Source of the DNA: Flavobacterium tagetis
Lineage (GTDB): Bacteria; Bacteroidota; Bacteroidia; Flavobacteriales; Flavobacteriaceae
Length of the DNA: 64,000 nucleotides
NCBI RefSeq assembly: GCF_016735615.1
Contig: NZ_JAERSF010000002.1
Span: 434,001 to 498,000, forward strand
Reading direction: 5' to 3'
Both the position numbers and the translations under genes were made by a program. The notes under the pieces were generated by a model. The model was not told the origin of the DNA, ran no database searches, and worked only from the letters and a program-made list of their open reading frames with translations. Of the stretch, positions 28,649-38,446 are shown one piece after another (positions within the stretch are counted from its first letter, which is position 1; every line of letters starts with the position of its first letter).

Positions 28649-30109
28649 ATGAGTCAAGAAATAAGAAATCTGGAACCAAAAGCACTTTGGAACAAATTTG
28701 CAGATTTAAATGCTGTTCCTCGTCCATCGAAGAAAGAAGAGCGTGTAATTGAGTTTATGAAAAACTTTGGAAACAGCTTAGGTTTAGAAACTTTCGAAGA
28801 TGAAATCAGAAACGTAATCATCAGAAAACCTGCAACTCCGGGAATGGAAAACCGTAAGGCAATCGTAATGCAAGGACATTTAGATATGGTGCATCAAAAA
28901 AATGCCGATACCGTTTTTGATTTTGATACACAAGGAATCGATATGTATGTGGATGGTGACTGGGTTCGCGCACGTGGCACAACGCTTGGAGCTGACAATG
29001 GGCTAGGAGTGGCGACTATTATGGCTATTCTTGAAAGCAAAGATATTCCGCATCCTGCAATTGAAGCTTTGTTTACAATTGATGAAGAAACTGGAATGAC
29101 AGGAGCCTTAAACTTAAAAGGTGGAATTCTTCAAGGTCAAATTTTATTGAATTTAGATACAGAAGAAGATGATGAAATTGATATCGGATGTGCTGGTGGA
29201 ATTGACGTAACAGCAACAAGAACCTATCACGAAGAAAAAGTTCCAGAAGGTTCTGTTGGGTATACGATTACAGTAAAAGGCCTAAATGGTGGACATTCAG
29301 GAATGGATATCAATAAAGGTTTAGGAAATGCAAATAAAATCATGAACCGTTTGTTATTTGATGCATTTGAAAACTTTGGTTTGCAGATTGTTGAAATTAA
29401 TGGCGGAAGTCTTAGAAATGCAATTCCGAGAGAAAGTGTTGCGAAAGTAATTATTTCTCAAATGTTTGATGAGGCTTATGTTTATGATATGCAGGAAATC
29501 ATTTCTGATATTAAAGCTGAATATAAAACAACCGAACCAAACTTATCTATTGAAATCGTAAAAGGTGATTTGCCTGAAAAAGTGATGGATTTAGGTGTTC
29601 AAGAAGGGATTGTTAGAGCGATTTATGCAGCTCAGAATGGAGTTTATAAAATGAGCGCTGATATGGCCGATTTGGTGGAAACTTCAAACAATATCGCTCG
29701 TGTTGTTATTAAAGATGGAGAGATTTTGGTTGGATGTTTAACACGTTCTTCTGTTGAATCTTCAAAATTTGATTTAGCTAATTCACTACGTTCTGCTTTT
29801 GAATTGGTTGGATGTGAAGTCGAACTTTCTGGTTCTTATCCAGGATGGACTCCAAATGTAAACTCTGAAATTTTAGAAGTTTTAAAAGAGATTTACGAAA
29901 AGCAAAATGGTGAGCAGCCAAAAGTTGTAGCTTGCCACGCAGGTTTAGAATGCGGAATTTTAGGAACAAATTACCCTGATATGGATATGATTTCTTTTGG
30001 ACCAACAATTCACGGAGCGCACTCTCCAGACGAAAGAGCAAGTATTTCATCTGCACAGAAATATTGGAAATTTGTATTAGAAATTCTTTCTAATATTCCA
30101 GTGAAATAA
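28649..30109 (+). CDS. pepD: Aminoacyl-histidine dipeptidase PepD
   Basis: 486 residues from ATG 28649; an in-frame TTG eight codons upstream is less likely. This M20-family metallopeptidase cleaves Xaa-His and other dipeptides. It shows the zinc ligands in QGHLDMVHQ and LGADNGLGVA, the catalytic FTIDEETGMTGALNL, the dimer-domain region GGHSGMDINKG and a late FGPTIHGAHSPDER. Length and motifs match the full enzyme. Confidence 0.94.
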   Translation: MSQEIRNLEPKALWNKFADLNAVPRPSKKEERVIEFMKNFGNSLGLETFEDEIRNVIIRKPATPGMENRKAIVMQGHLDMVHQKNADTVFDFDTQGIDMYVDGDWVRARGTTLGADNGLGVATIMAILESKDIPHPAIEALFTIDEETGMTGALNLKGGILQGQILLNLDTEEDDEIDIGCAGGIDVTATRTYHEEKVPEGSVGYTITVKGLNGGHSGMDINKGLGNANKIMNRLLFDAFENFGLQIVEINGGSLRNAIPRESVAKVIISQMFDEAYVYDMQEIISDIKAEYKTTEPNLSIEIVKGDLPEKVMDLGVQEGIVRAIYAAQNGVYKMSADMADLVETSNNIARVVIKDGEILVGCLTRSSVESSKFDLANSLRSAFELVGCEVELSGSYPGWTPNVNSEILEVLKEIYEKQNGEQPKVVACHAGLECGILGTNYPDMDMISFGPTIHGAHSPDERASISSAQKYWKFVLEILSNIPVK

Positions 30110-30126
30110 AAAAGGTTTCAGTCGAA

Positions 30127-30165
30127 GTCTCGGTTTGCAGTTTTTATAAAGCTGCAAACCGAGAC
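30127..30165. terminator. Perfect 14-bp inverted repeat between convergent genes
   Basis: GTCTCGGTTTGCAG and CTGCAAACCGAGAC are separated by 11 bases. It stands between pepD and the minus-strand cupin gene and may end transcription from both sides, though no T-run follows. Confidence 0.55.
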
Positions 30166-30169
30166 CAGG

Positions 30170-30508
30170 CTAAACTAAAAAGTCGCCATCTATTATAAGC
30201 AATTCTACTCCTTTTGTTGTAATAGAACGATGAGAACTCATGTCATCAGAAACGATATAAGTCATTCCTTTTGAAAATTTTATTTTTTCACCATTTCCTA
30301 ATTCGCTTATAAAAGCTCCTTCCAAGCAATGTACAATGTGTCCTTTTTGACACCAGTGATCTGCATGGTAATTTTTACTGTAAACAACTTTTCGAACACG
30401 TAAACCTCCTAATTGTATGGTCTGCCAATAAGCAGTTCCGGTTTCTCCTGTGTGTTCTGTTTTTTCGATTTGACTCCAATCAATCGTCTGAAAGGGTATT
30501 GTTGACAT
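30170..30508 (-). CDS. DHCW-motif cupin-fold protein
   Basis: 112 residues. The core YHADHWCQKGHIVHCLEGAF is the mark of the DHCW-motif cupin proteins, small single-domain beta-barrels of unknown reaction. Several His and one Glu could bind a metal. It starts at the ATG in MSTIPFQTIDW. Confidence 0.88.
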   Translation of the reverse strand: MSTIPFQTIDWSQIEKTEHTGETGTAYWQTIQLGGLRVRKVVYSKNYHADHWCQKGHIVHCLEGAFISELGNGEKIKFSKGMTYIVSDDMSSHRSITTKGVELLIIDGDFLV

Positions 30509-30548
30509 TTTTTTTGTGGTTTATGTAGTTAGTAGTTATATTTAAAAC

Positions 30549-30580
30549 AAAAAAAATCCTCAGTTTTAAAAATGAGGATT
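30549..30580 (-). terminator. Terminator after the minus-strand regulatory-domain gene
   Basis: On the minus strand the stem AATCCTCA/TGAGGATT is followed by a run of T. It lies 20 bp beyond the stop codon at 30600. Confidence 0.65.
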
Positions 30581-30599
30581 GATTTTTTATGTTGTGAGT

Positions 30600-31382
30600 T
30601 TAATTTCGTTTCAAAACTTTATATTGTTCATAACAAGCGCTGATTGCATCCATAATCTGAAGGTCATTTGCACTTTGAATGAAAGAATCAGAATAATTGC
30701 AACGATGCATAATTTCAGGAATTTCATCCTTGCTGATTCCTAATAACACCGCAACTGTTTCGCGATCGTATTTTGATTCTAAAAGTGTTCGTACAGTATC
30801 ATCTTTTTTCATTTCCTTCAGCTTCTTGAGTTCTTTACCATTTTTTCCGAAGAAATTATAGAGCATATCGGCAGGGTTAAAAATCGAACCGAGAACTTTA
30901 CCAAAAGCATTTGGGGCATATTCTCCAGCTTCATAACCTTGTGTAAGGCCTGAAATACTATAGCGATAGTTTTCTTTTGTTGGAATTAATTTAGAGTCAA
31001 TTTCAAGATATCCTGTTAAAGAAAATGGAGCAATAACAACTTCTTCCAAAGCAATTGCTTTTTCGGTAAGCTGAATTCTAGTTACTTTGTTTTTTATCCA
31101 GTCATTTGTAACTCTGATTCTTAGTGATTGAAATCCTAGAATAGAAAAATGAAGTGTATCGTTTACTTGTACGTCAATTTCAAAATATCCTTTTTCGTCA
31201 GATTTTGCACCACGCACTTTGTTGGTGTTGATGATATTTACTCCAGCAAGTGGCTGTTTGCTGTCGTCGTTAATAACGTAACCTGAAACTCTTTGTGGAA
31301 CTGTTGGCTGTGTATCTTGCGTATCTTGTGCAAAACCAATATTAGCGAGAAGTGTAAAAAAGAAAATTGCGAAATATTTCAT
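30600..31382 (-). CDS. Exported carboxypeptidase-regulatory-like domain protein
   Basis: 260 residues. A signal peptide (about 1-18, ending GFAQ) precedes a CarboxypepD_reg-like beta-sandwich (RVSGYVINDDSKQPLAGVNI, GAKSDEKGYFEIDVQVNDTL) as found at the N-terminus of TonB-dependent receptors. Here it is followed only by a helical tail, with no barrel. It is probably a periplasmic or outer-membrane-associated protein of unknown role, common in Flavobacteriia. Confidence 0.82.
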   Translation of the reverse strand: MKYFAIFFFTLLANIGFAQDTQDTQPTVPQRVSGYVINDDSKQPLAGVNIINTNKVRGAKSDEKGYFEIDVQVNDTLHFSILGFQSLRIRVTNDWIKNKVTRIQLTEKAIALEEVVIAPFSLTGYLEIDSKLIPTKENYRYSISGLTQGYEAGEYAPNAFGKVLGSIFNPADMLYNFFGKNGKELKKLKEMKKDDTVRTLLESKYDRETVAVLLGISKDEIPEIMHRCNYSDSFIQSANDLQIMDAISACYEQYKVLKRN

Positions 31383-31492
31383 ATCCTGATTTAAAGCTCT
31401 AAAAGTAGTAAATAGGGATTAAATATCTCGCAGTCTTGGAATTTAATTATAAGAAAATTAACAAAGACATTGATGAGATTATTAGATATAAG

Positions 31493-31534
31493 AAAAAATC
31501 CCAAATTCCGTATAAAATTGGAATTTGGGATTTT
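31493..31534 (-). terminator. Terminator of the DEAD-box helicase gene
   Basis: Perfect 15-bp arms AAAATCCCAAATTCC and GGAATTTGGGATTTT around a 10-base loop, with a T-run on the minus strand. It lies just past the helicase stop. Confidence 0.8.
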
Positions 31535-31555
31535 GTATTTTAAGAAATTAGATTA

Positions 31556-33469
31556 TTAATCTCTTCTTGATCTTCTTGGTCTTGAACTATCTCCGAAGTT
31601 TTCTGAACGTCTTGGAGCTCTATCTGAACCACCTTCGTTTCTTGGAGCAGAACTTCTAAAACCACCTTCTCTTCTTGAAGATGAGTTTCTGTCACCTCTA
31701 AAGCCTCCGTCACGAGATCCGCCTTCGCGTGAACCTCCGTCTCTTGAGCCTCTGTCACTTCTGAATCCGCCTTCACGTCTTGGAGCAAAGTTTCCGTCTC
31801 TTCTTCCAGAGTCTCTTCTTCCGCCACGGTTGTTGTGATCACGTCTTCCTCCACCATCATTTTTAGAAATCTCAACATTGATACGACGACCTTCTAATTG
31901 AACATTGTTTAAAACGTCCATTACTTTGTCTGTATGCTGAGGATCTGTGTTAAAGAAAGAAAATCCTTCTTTTACATCTACTTTAAAGATATCATCACGA
32001 CCTAAGTCTAATGTTTCTTTCAAGTAATCTTTTAATGACATCCAGTCGAAGTTGTCTCTAGAACCAATGTTCACAAAATAACGAACTGCTCCATTATTGC
32101 TAAATTCTCTTGGTTCAGAATCGCCTCTTTCACGTCTTTCTCCGCCAGAAACAGAAATATCTCTGTTCTTTTTGTAGTATGCGATGAAACGGTTAAATTC
32201 TACTGATACCATTTTTTTGATCAATTCTTCTTTAGATAAATCTTCAAGAACATTGTTGATTGCTGGTAAATAGTTGTCAATTTCGTGATCAACCTCAGTA
32301 TCTTTAATTTTATTAGCTAAGTGTAATAACTGAATTTCGCAGATTTCGATTCCAGATGGAATAGATTTTTCTTCGAATTTTTGTTTGATAATTCTTTCGA
32401 TAGAAGAAATTTTACGTAACTCACTTTTTGTAACAATTACAATAGAAGTACCTAATTTTCCAGCTCTACCAGTACGACCAGAACGGTGGTTGTATGTTTC
32501 GATTTCGTCAGGTAATTGGTAGTTTACAACGTGAGTTACGTTATCAACGTCAATACCACGTGCAGCAACGTCAGTAGCAACAAGCATCTGAATTTGTCTT
32601 CCACGGAACGATTTCATTACACCATCACGTTGCGCTTGAGATAAATCTCCGTGTAACGCAGCGGCGCTATATCCATCTTCAATTAACTTCTCGGCAATAG
32701 CTTGCGTGTCTCTTTTTGTACGACAGAAAACTACTGAGAAAATGTCTGGATTAGCATCAGCTAAACGTTTTAATGCTTCGTAACGATCACGAGCATTAAC
32801 TAAATAAAATTCGTGAGAAACTGTAGATGAACCTGAGTTTTTAGCACCAACAGTAATCTCAACTGGTTCGCTCATAAATTGTTTTGCAATTCTAGCAACC
32901 TCTTGTGGCATAGTTGCAGAGAACAACCATGTGCTTTTTTCATCTGGAGTATCTGATAAAATAGATACGATATCCTCATAGAATCCCATGTTTAACATTT
33001 CGTCAGCCTCATCAAGAACACAGTAATCTATGTTTTTAATGTTAACTAAACCTCTGTTAATCATGTCTTGCATTCTTCCTGGAGTTGCCACAATAATTTG
33101 CGCACCTCTCTTTATTTCTCTTGCTTGCTCTGTTATACTAGCTCCTCCGTAAACTGCTACCACATTAATACCTTTTTCGTATTTTGAGTAGTTTTTAAGT
33201 TCGTTAGTAATCTGTAAACATAACTCGCGTGTTGGCGATAAAACTAATGCTTGTGTATTTCTGTTGTCGGCATCAATTTTTTGAATTAGCGGAAAACCGA
33301 AAGCTGCCGTTTTCCCTGTCCCTGTTTGAGCCAACGCAACCATATCCGTGTCTTTTTCCAATAATAGGGGAATCGCCTTTTCCTGTACCTCTGACGGATT
33401 TTCAAATCCTAGATCTAAAATCGCCTTCAGTAACGATTCATTCAATCCTAATTGTTCAAATTTATTCAT
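31556..33469 (-). CDS. DEAD-box RNA helicase with DbpA-like domain and RGG tail
   Basis: 637 residues. The helicase core has AQTGTGKTAAF, PTRELCLQ, TPGRMQDM, VLDEADEML, SAT and HRSGRTGRAG. A DbpA-type RNA-binding domain follows (about 465-545, YFVNIGSRDNFDWMSLKDYL). The last 90 residues are low-complexity Arg-Gly-Asp-Ser repeats (GGSRDGGSREGG). It resembles DeaD/CsdA proteins used in ribosome assembly and cold growth. The repetitive DNA of the tail also keeps a 112-codon frame open next to it, which is a shadow. Confidence 0.94.
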   Translation of the reverse strand: MNKFEQLGLNESLLKAILDLGFENPSEVQEKAIPLLLEKDTDMVALAQTGTGKTAAFGFPLIQKIDADNRNTQALVLSPTRELCLQITNELKNYSKYEKGINVVAVYGGASITEQAREIKRGAQIIVATPGRMQDMINRGLVNIKNIDYCVLDEADEMLNMGFYEDIVSILSDTPDEKSTWLFSATMPQEVARIAKQFMSEPVEITVGAKNSGSSTVSHEFYLVNARDRYEALKRLADANPDIFSVVFCRTKRDTQAIAEKLIEDGYSAAALHGDLSQAQRDGVMKSFRGRQIQMLVATDVAARGIDVDNVTHVVNYQLPDEIETYNHRSGRTGRAGKLGTSIVIVTKSELRKISSIERIIKQKFEEKSIPSGIEICEIQLLHLANKIKDTEVDHEIDNYLPAINNVLEDLSKEELIKKMVSVEFNRFIAYYKKNRDISVSGGERRERGDSEPREFSNNGAVRYFVNIGSRDNFDWMSLKDYLKETLDLGRDDIFKVDVKEGFSFFNTDPQHTDKVMDVLNNVQLEGRRINVEISKNDGGGRRDHNNRGGRRDSGRRDGNFAPRREGGFRSDRGSRDGGSREGGSRDGGFRGDRNSSSRREGGFRSSAPRNEGGSDRAPRRSENFGDSSRPRRSRRD

Positions 33470-33672
33470 ATGTGTTTTAAAATAGGGTGCAAAATTACTG
33501 CTAATTATTCAGATAAACTAATGCAATTTTAAGAATTATGTATTTGTTAAGAATTGATTATCAAAAAGTTACATTTTTGTTGAAATAAATTTTCGTGTTA
33601 AATGAAGAAATATGCTAAAAAACACGTCTCAAAATCTAAAATTTAGCTAATAAAATGTTGTATTTTAAACAA

Positions 33673-34251
33673 TTATTTTGTGGTGCTCAGGAAATCAATG
33701 AGTTGCTTAACTGCTTTTCCGCGATGGCCTATAGTGTTTTTAGTTTCCAAAGGCAGTTCTGCAAAGGTCTCATTAAAATTTTCAGGTTTAAAAATAGGAT
33801 CATAACCAAAACCGTTTGTTCCTGTTTTTGTTATTGTAATATCTCCTTTTGCAATTCCAGTAAACAAATATTGTTTTCCGTCAAGGTTTAAAGTGATAAC
33901 GGTCTTGAACTGGGCGCTGCGGTTTTCTTCATTTTTCAAAGCTTCTAAAAGCTTGTTCATGTTGTCATCTGCATTTTTTTGCTCGCCGGCATATCTCGCA
34001 GAATAAACTCCAGGTTCTCCATTTAACGCATTTACTTCTAGGCCTGTATCATCTGCAAAGCAATCGTAACCATATTTCTGGGTTACATAATCTGCTTTTA
34101 AAATGGCATTTCCTTCTATGGTATCAGCTGTTTCTGGAATGTCTTCAAAACAATTAATATCTTCTAAACTTAATATTTTAATGCTTTCAGGAAGCATACT
34201 TTGAATTTCTGCGATTTTATTTTTGTTATTTGAAGCGAAAACGAGTTTCAT
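33673..34251 (-). CDS. rdgB: Non-canonical purine NTP pyrophosphatase (HAM1/RdgB)
   Basis: 192 residues. It hydrolyses ITP, dITP and XTP to monophosphates and so keeps them out of nucleic acids. Motifs are [12 protein letters not shown] (7-18 area), [30 protein letters not shown] and [10 protein letters not shown] near the end. Length and motifs are complete. Confidence 0.95.
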   Translation of the reverse strand: MKLVFASNNKNKIAEIQSMLPESIKILSLEDINCFEDIPETADTIEGNAILKADYVTQKYGYDCFADDTGLEVNALNGEPGVYSARYAGEQKNADDNMNKLLEALKNEENRSAQFKTVITLNLDGKQYLFTGIAKGDITITKTGTNGFGYDPIFKPENFNETFAELPLETKNTIGHRGKAVKQLIDFLSTTK

Positions 34252-34295
34252 AGAATTAAGTGTTTAAATGATTTTCAACACAAATTTAGAATTCT

Positions 34296-34303
34296 TATAT
34301 TTG
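34296..34303 (+). promoter_or_regulatory. TAnnTTTG -7 element of the ABC exporter gene
   Basis: TATATTTG lies 24 bases before the start codon at 34328. Confidence 0.35.
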
Positions 34304-34327
34304 ATATGTTAGCTAAAATTCAAATAA

Positions 34328-36106
34328 ATGCAATTATCAGTACTTTATAAAAAAATCCTGCCTTTTGTAAAGCCGTACAGAAAAATGGTAATTGCAACTT
34401 TACTGCTCACATTTTTAGGATCATTTGCTGCACAGGTAAATGCTGTAATTTTAAAATATACTGTAGATACCATAAATAATTTAATGGTTGCTCACGAACC
34501 TTTATCCAAAGGATTTCATTTACTCGGAATTATTAGCGTCGTCTTGTTAACTAAAGAATTGGTTAATTCTGTGGTTCAATTTGGACAGAAATTCTATGGA
34601 GAAAAACTCCGAATTTTTATTACGCGGGATATCTCTCAAACCATTGTAGAAAAAATTCTAAGTTATAGAATGGAGTTTTATACTTCTGATGAAAATGAAA
34701 GCGGAAAACTTCAAACCAGAATCGATGCTGGAATTAGCAGTTTAACACGATTGGTTCAAAATTTCTTTATTGATATTTTGCCTTTGTTTGCAAACGCTTT
34801 TGTGGCTTTGGTAATTATGTTTTATGCCAATGTTTATGTCGGATTGGTGAGTTTATGTATCATTCCGATTTATTTTTACATCAGTCAATTGCAGGCAACG
34901 AGATTGAGCGGATTTAGACGAAGAATGCGTAATTACCGCGAAACTAAAAACAACGGAATTATCAGTTTAATTGAATCGATAACCGTAATAAAATCTTTTG
35001 TACGTGAATCAACCGAAGCCGATCGACACGAAAAGATTCAGTTTGAGATGACAGAAAATCAGCTGCAGACAAGAAAGACTAGCTTTATTTTTGAAAGCAT
35101 TAAAAGTTTTGTAGAGCAGATAGGAGTGGTGATTATCATTATTCTGACAGCTTATTTTGTTTTGAATAATCAAATGACAATTGGTGCGATTATGTTTCAT
35201 ATTATGCTATTTAATAATGTTTCATCGCCAATTAGACAATTGCACCGTATTTATGATGAAGTAAATGACGCTTTGATTTATTCGGAAGGATTCTTTGATA
35301 TTTTAGAAGCAGAGCATGAAACAGAAACTAGCGGTAATTATATCCCAGAAAAAATTGTTGGATTAATAGAAGTGAAAAATGTAGATTTTGTATATCCAAA
35401 CGGAACTCAGGCGCTTTATGATATTAATTTCACTGTAAAACCAAATGAAACCACCGCTTTGGTAGGATTAAGCGGAGCTGGAAAAAGTACGATTATTAAT
35501 TTATTGGATAAATTCTACTTGCCTTCGTCGGGCCAGATATTTTTGGATGGAGTTGATTTAGTGGAATACAATACAGATTTTCTGCGTAAAAATATTGGTT
35601 TGGTACTTCAAAAGAATCACATTTTTAAAGGTACAATTTTAGAGAATATTTTATACGGAAAACCTGAAGCTTCAAAAGAAGAAGTTATAGAAGCAGCAAA
35701 GCAAGCTTATATTCATGAACAGGTTATTCAATTGCCAAAAAGTTATGATTCTGATGCACATTTACTTTCAGGTGGACAGCAACAGCGTATTGCGATTGCT
35801 AGATTGTTTCTAAAAAATCCGCCAATCATTTTTCTTGATGAACCAACGGCAAGTTTGGATGCAATTGCAACAGAGCAGATTAAAAAGTCTTTAGATGCGA
35901 TCAAAAAAGATCGAACTGTAATTATCATATCGCATAGTATTTCCCAAATTATTGACGCCTCGAATATTATTGTTTTAGAGAAAGGTAGATGTGTCGAAAA
36001 AGGAACTCATGATGAATTATATGATAATAAAGGAACATATCATCAAATATTCATGGCAATGGCCAACAGTTTAAATATCGAAAAAATCACGCAGACTTTT
36101 GATTGA
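34328..36106 (+). CDS. ABC transporter, fused permease and ATPase (MsbA-like)
   Basis: 592 residues. Six membrane helices (about 20-310) precede an ABC domain with Walker A VGLSGAGKST, signature LLSGGQQQR, Walker B PIIFLDEPTASLD and the switch ISHSIS. It lacks a peptidase domain, unlike the exporter at 7.5 kb. It probably works as a homodimer exporting a lipid or drug; the substrate is unknown. The 3' end overlaps the convergent gene by 20 bp. Confidence 0.92.
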   Translation: MQLSVLYKKILPFVKPYRKMVIATLLLTFLGSFAAQVNAVILKYTVDTINNLMVAHEPLSKGFHLLGIISVVLLTKELVNSVVQFGQKFYGEKLRIFITRDISQTIVEKILSYRMEFYTSDENESGKLQTRIDAGISSLTRLVQNFFIDILPLFANAFVALVIMFYANVYVGLVSLCIIPIYFYISQLQATRLSGFRRRMRNYRETKNNGIISLIESITVIKSFVRESTEADRHEKIQFEMTENQLQTRKTSFIFESIKSFVEQIGVVIIIILTAYFVLNNQMTIGAIMFHIMLFNNVSSPIRQLHRIYDEVNDALIYSEGFFDILEAEHETETSGNYIPEKIVGLIEVKNVDFVYPNGTQALYDINFTVKPNETTALVGLSGAGKSTIINLLDKFYLPSSGQIFLDGVDLVEYNTDFLRKNIGLVLQKNHIFKGTILENILYGKPEASKEEVIEAAKQAYIHEQVIQLPKSYDSDAHLLSGGQQQRIAIARLFLKNPPIIFLDEPTASLDAIATEQIKKSLDAIKKDRTVIIISHSISQIIDASNIIVLEKGRCVEKGTHDELYDNKGTYHQIFMAMANSLNIEKITQTFD

Positions 36107-36470
36107 AACAATTCAGTGTAATTTTCTCAGTCATAAAAACCACAATGATTCCGAAAGTATAAGCCAGAATATCTTCCCAAAGAAATCCCTGTCCTAAAAC
36201 GTATCTTCCCAAAAGTGTTTTTCTAAGTTCTACAATCCAATCGGCTTGATATAATTGTAGAAATTCAATTCCATAACAAATCAATAGAGAAAGGAATGCA
36301 ATTAAGAAAGCATTTTTAAATGGAAGAAATATTCGAACTAATATGTAAATCATTACGGCATAAAGAAAATCGCCAATCCATAAAGGAATAAAAGAGATTT
36401 TTCTTGAAAGTATTCCAAGGAGAATTATGGTTAGAAAAACTATGAAATAGTTAATTCTGGATTTGTTCAA
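36087..36470 (-). CDS. DUF2809 small membrane protein
   Basis: About 127 residues if read from TTG 36470 (NKSRINYFIVFLTII), which fits the usual DUF2809 length. The frame is open up to a TTG at 36527, which would add a further hydrophobic stretch. It has four hydrophobic segments and the motif SRKISFIPLWIGDFLYAVMI. Function unknown. It overlaps the end of the ABC gene tail to tail. Confidence 0.72.
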   Translation of the reverse strand: MNKSRINYFIVFLTIILLGILSRKISFIPLWIGDFLYAVMIYILVRIFLPFKNAFLIAFLSLLICYGIEFLQLYQADWIVELRKTLLGRYVLGQGFLWEDILAYTFGIIVVFMTEKITLNCFNQKSA

Positions 36471-36587
36471 AATAGAAATTACGGTATTAATTGTACATAT
36501 TAGGTTGAACAAAAATACAAAACCCAATTCAATTTACTTTATTTCATACATTTATCAGTTAAAACAACTATTTATCAAAATAACCAC

Positions 36588-37766
36588 ATGAAGGCAAAAT
36601 TTTTTACCCTGATTGCAGCTTTGTTTCTTGTAGGAAATCAAAGCTATTCTCAAAAAGACAATTCGTTTAATATTAAAAAGCAATTGGATTATTGTGCAGA
36701 GCAAGCTTCAAAAACTTTAAAAGTAATTCCAAACGATGGCACTTCTCCAAGAACAGTTCCGAACGGAAGCAATGAATGGAAATTTGTTGGCTATAAAGAT
36801 TGGACTAGCGGATTCTGGCCTGGAGAATTGTGGTTTTTGTATGAAGCAACCAAAGATAAAAAATGGGAAAAAGAAGCCGATAAATTCAGTCGTTTTTTAA
36901 CGCCATTATCTACCAGTAAAGCAGGTGATCACGATTTAGGCTTTCAGATTTTCAATAGTTTTGGAAACGGATATAGATTGACTAAAAATCTGGAATACAA
37001 GCAGATTATTTTAAGAACTGCGGATACATTGGCAACGCTATTTAATCCGAAAGTGGGAACAATTCAGTCTTGGCCTCATAATAAAATGGGCGGTCACAAT
37101 ACCATTATTGATAATATGATGAATTTGGAGCTTTTGTTTTGGGCTTCAAAAAATGGTGGAAATAAAAATTTATATGATATCGCTGTAAAACATGCCGAAA
37201 CTACAATGGCAAATCATTTTAGACCAGATAATACTTCTTATCATGTTATAATTTATGATTACGAAACCGGAAAAAAGATAAAAGGAAGAACTGCTCAAGG
37301 ATACAGTGACGATAGTATGTGGGCGCGTGGTCAGGCTTGGGCTATCTATGGTTTTACAATGACTTATAGAGAAACAAAAGATGTTAAGTTTTTAGATTTT
37401 GCTCATAAATTAGCGCGTGTTTATTTGGATAAATTAACCACAGAAGATTTAATCCCATATTGGGATTTTAATGCGCCAAATATTCCAAATGAACCGAGAG
37501 ATGCTTCAGCGGCGGCAATCGTTTCTTCTGCATTATTAAAATTAAGTTCGTATACAAAAGACAAGAATTTAAAAGCGGAATATTTAACAAAAGCAAAGAA
37601 GATGATTGTTTCGCTTTCAGATAATTATCAAAGTCACGATGTAAATTCAGCATTTTTACTTCATTCAACAGGTCATAAACCTGCAAATAGTGAGATAGAT
37701 TGTTCTATAAATTACGCAGATTATTACTATCTTGAGGCATTATTAAGACTTCAAAAACTAAAATAA
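36588..37766 (+). CDS. Glycoside hydrolase family 88-type protein
   Basis: 392 residues with a signal peptide (about 1-21). It resembles unsaturated glucuronyl/rhamnogalacturonyl hydrolases: an alpha6/alpha6-barrel with WTSGFWPGELWFLYEATKD, D175 (IIDNMMNLELLFWAS) and D241-D242 (GYSDDSMWARGQAWAIYGF). These enzymes release the 4,5-unsaturated uronic acid left by polysaccharide lyases. It stands without a visible polysaccharide-utilisation locus. A lipoprotein gene follows after 6 bp. Confidence 0.9.
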   Translation: MKAKFFTLIAALFLVGNQSYSQKDNSFNIKKQLDYCAEQASKTLKVIPNDGTSPRTVPNGSNEWKFVGYKDWTSGFWPGELWFLYEATKDKKWEKEADKFSRFLTPLSTSKAGDHDLGFQIFNSFGNGYRLTKNLEYKQIILRTADTLATLFNPKVGTIQSWPHNKMGGHNTIIDNMMNLELLFWASKNGGNKNLYDIAVKHAETTMANHFRPDNTSYHVIIYDYETGKKIKGRTAQGYSDDSMWARGQAWAIYGFTMTYRETKDVKFLDFAHKLARVYLDKLTTEDLIPYWDFNAPNIPNEPRDASAAAIVSSALLKLSSYTKDKNLKAEYLTKAKKMIVSLSDNYQSHDVNSAFLLHSTGHKPANSEIDCSINYADYYYLEALLRLQKLK

Positions 37767-37772
37767 AAGATT

Positions 37773-38180
37773 ATGCTAAAGAAAATAAGCCAAATTGCCT
37801 TTGCAGTAATGATCGTATTAATGCTTGCGAGCTGTAAAAACACTAAACAGAAACTTCAAGAGTATGTTGTTACGTACAACAAAAACATTGCTCCAAGTTT
37901 TAGAGCCGATAATGTAACGCTTACAACAGCAAGAGGTTATATTAACGACGATAAAATTGAATTGCGATTTGAAACCGATTTAGAACAAAATGAGGCTAAT
38001 AAATCGGCGTCTGTTATTTCTTTTCCAAAATTGATAAAACTGATGATCGATAAAGACGAGATTCCAAGACAATTAATTGAAGAAGGAGTTCAATTTGATG
38101 TTTATTTTCTAGCAGATGATAATACCGTTTTAGACAAAGAAACCTTAACGGGAGAATCGCTTAAAGATTTTTTGAAATAA
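37773..38180 (+). CDS. Small lipoprotein, paralogue 1
   Basis: 135 residues with lipobox LMLASCKN and body starting KNTKQKLQEYVVTYNKN. It shares its whole plan with the gene at 38447: KNTKQK(L/I)QE, then LTTARGYINDDKIELRFETDLEQN here and STTAKAFLNDNKIEIRIETN there, then EEGVQFDVYFLADDN. The two are tandem duplicates. The family is not recognised. It starts 6 bp after the GH88 gene. Confidence 0.75.
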   Translation: MLKKISQIAFAVMIVLMLASCKNTKQKLQEYVVTYNKNIAPSFRADNVTLTTARGYINDDKIELRFETDLEQNEANKSASVISFPKLIKLMIDKDEIPRQLIEEGVQFDVYFLADDNTVLDKETLTGESLKDFLK

Positions 38181-38230
38181 AAGATTGAGTTTTTGCACAA
38201 AACAGAATCATTTTAATTCTTACATATTAA

Positions 38231-38266
38231 AAGTCTCTTTAAAGTTTATTTAAAGAGACTTTTTTG
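38231..38266 (+). terminator. Terminator after lipoprotein paralogue 1
   Basis: Arms AAGTCTCTTTAAA and TTTAAAGAGACTT around a 5-base loop, followed by T. The rest of the gap to 38446 has only a weak 45-codon frame. Confidence 0.82.
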
Positions 38267-38446
38267 TATTTAAGGCTGAAATTTAATTATAGAAGAAATG
38301 TTTTTATTCTTACAAATGTTTTCTTTTTGCGGACACAACTGGTTTGGATTCAAAGAATTACAGATGTTTTTTTATATGTGCATATTGGTTTTATGTTATA
38401 AATTGGTTATGTTTGAGTTAAAAAATAACTATTAAACCAAAAATTT

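Noticed and set aside
31540..31878. 112-codon frame in the repetitive 3' end of the DEAD-box helicase gene
   Set aside because: It is a shadow of the Arg-Gly-rich tail in a neighbouring frame; the composition (Glu/Thr/Val-rich) follows from the repeat DNA.
38298..38435. 45-codon frame starting MFLFLQMFSF in the gap between the two lipoprotein paralogues
   Set aside because: It is short, has no recognisable family or promoter, and could be chance in AT-rich DNA.
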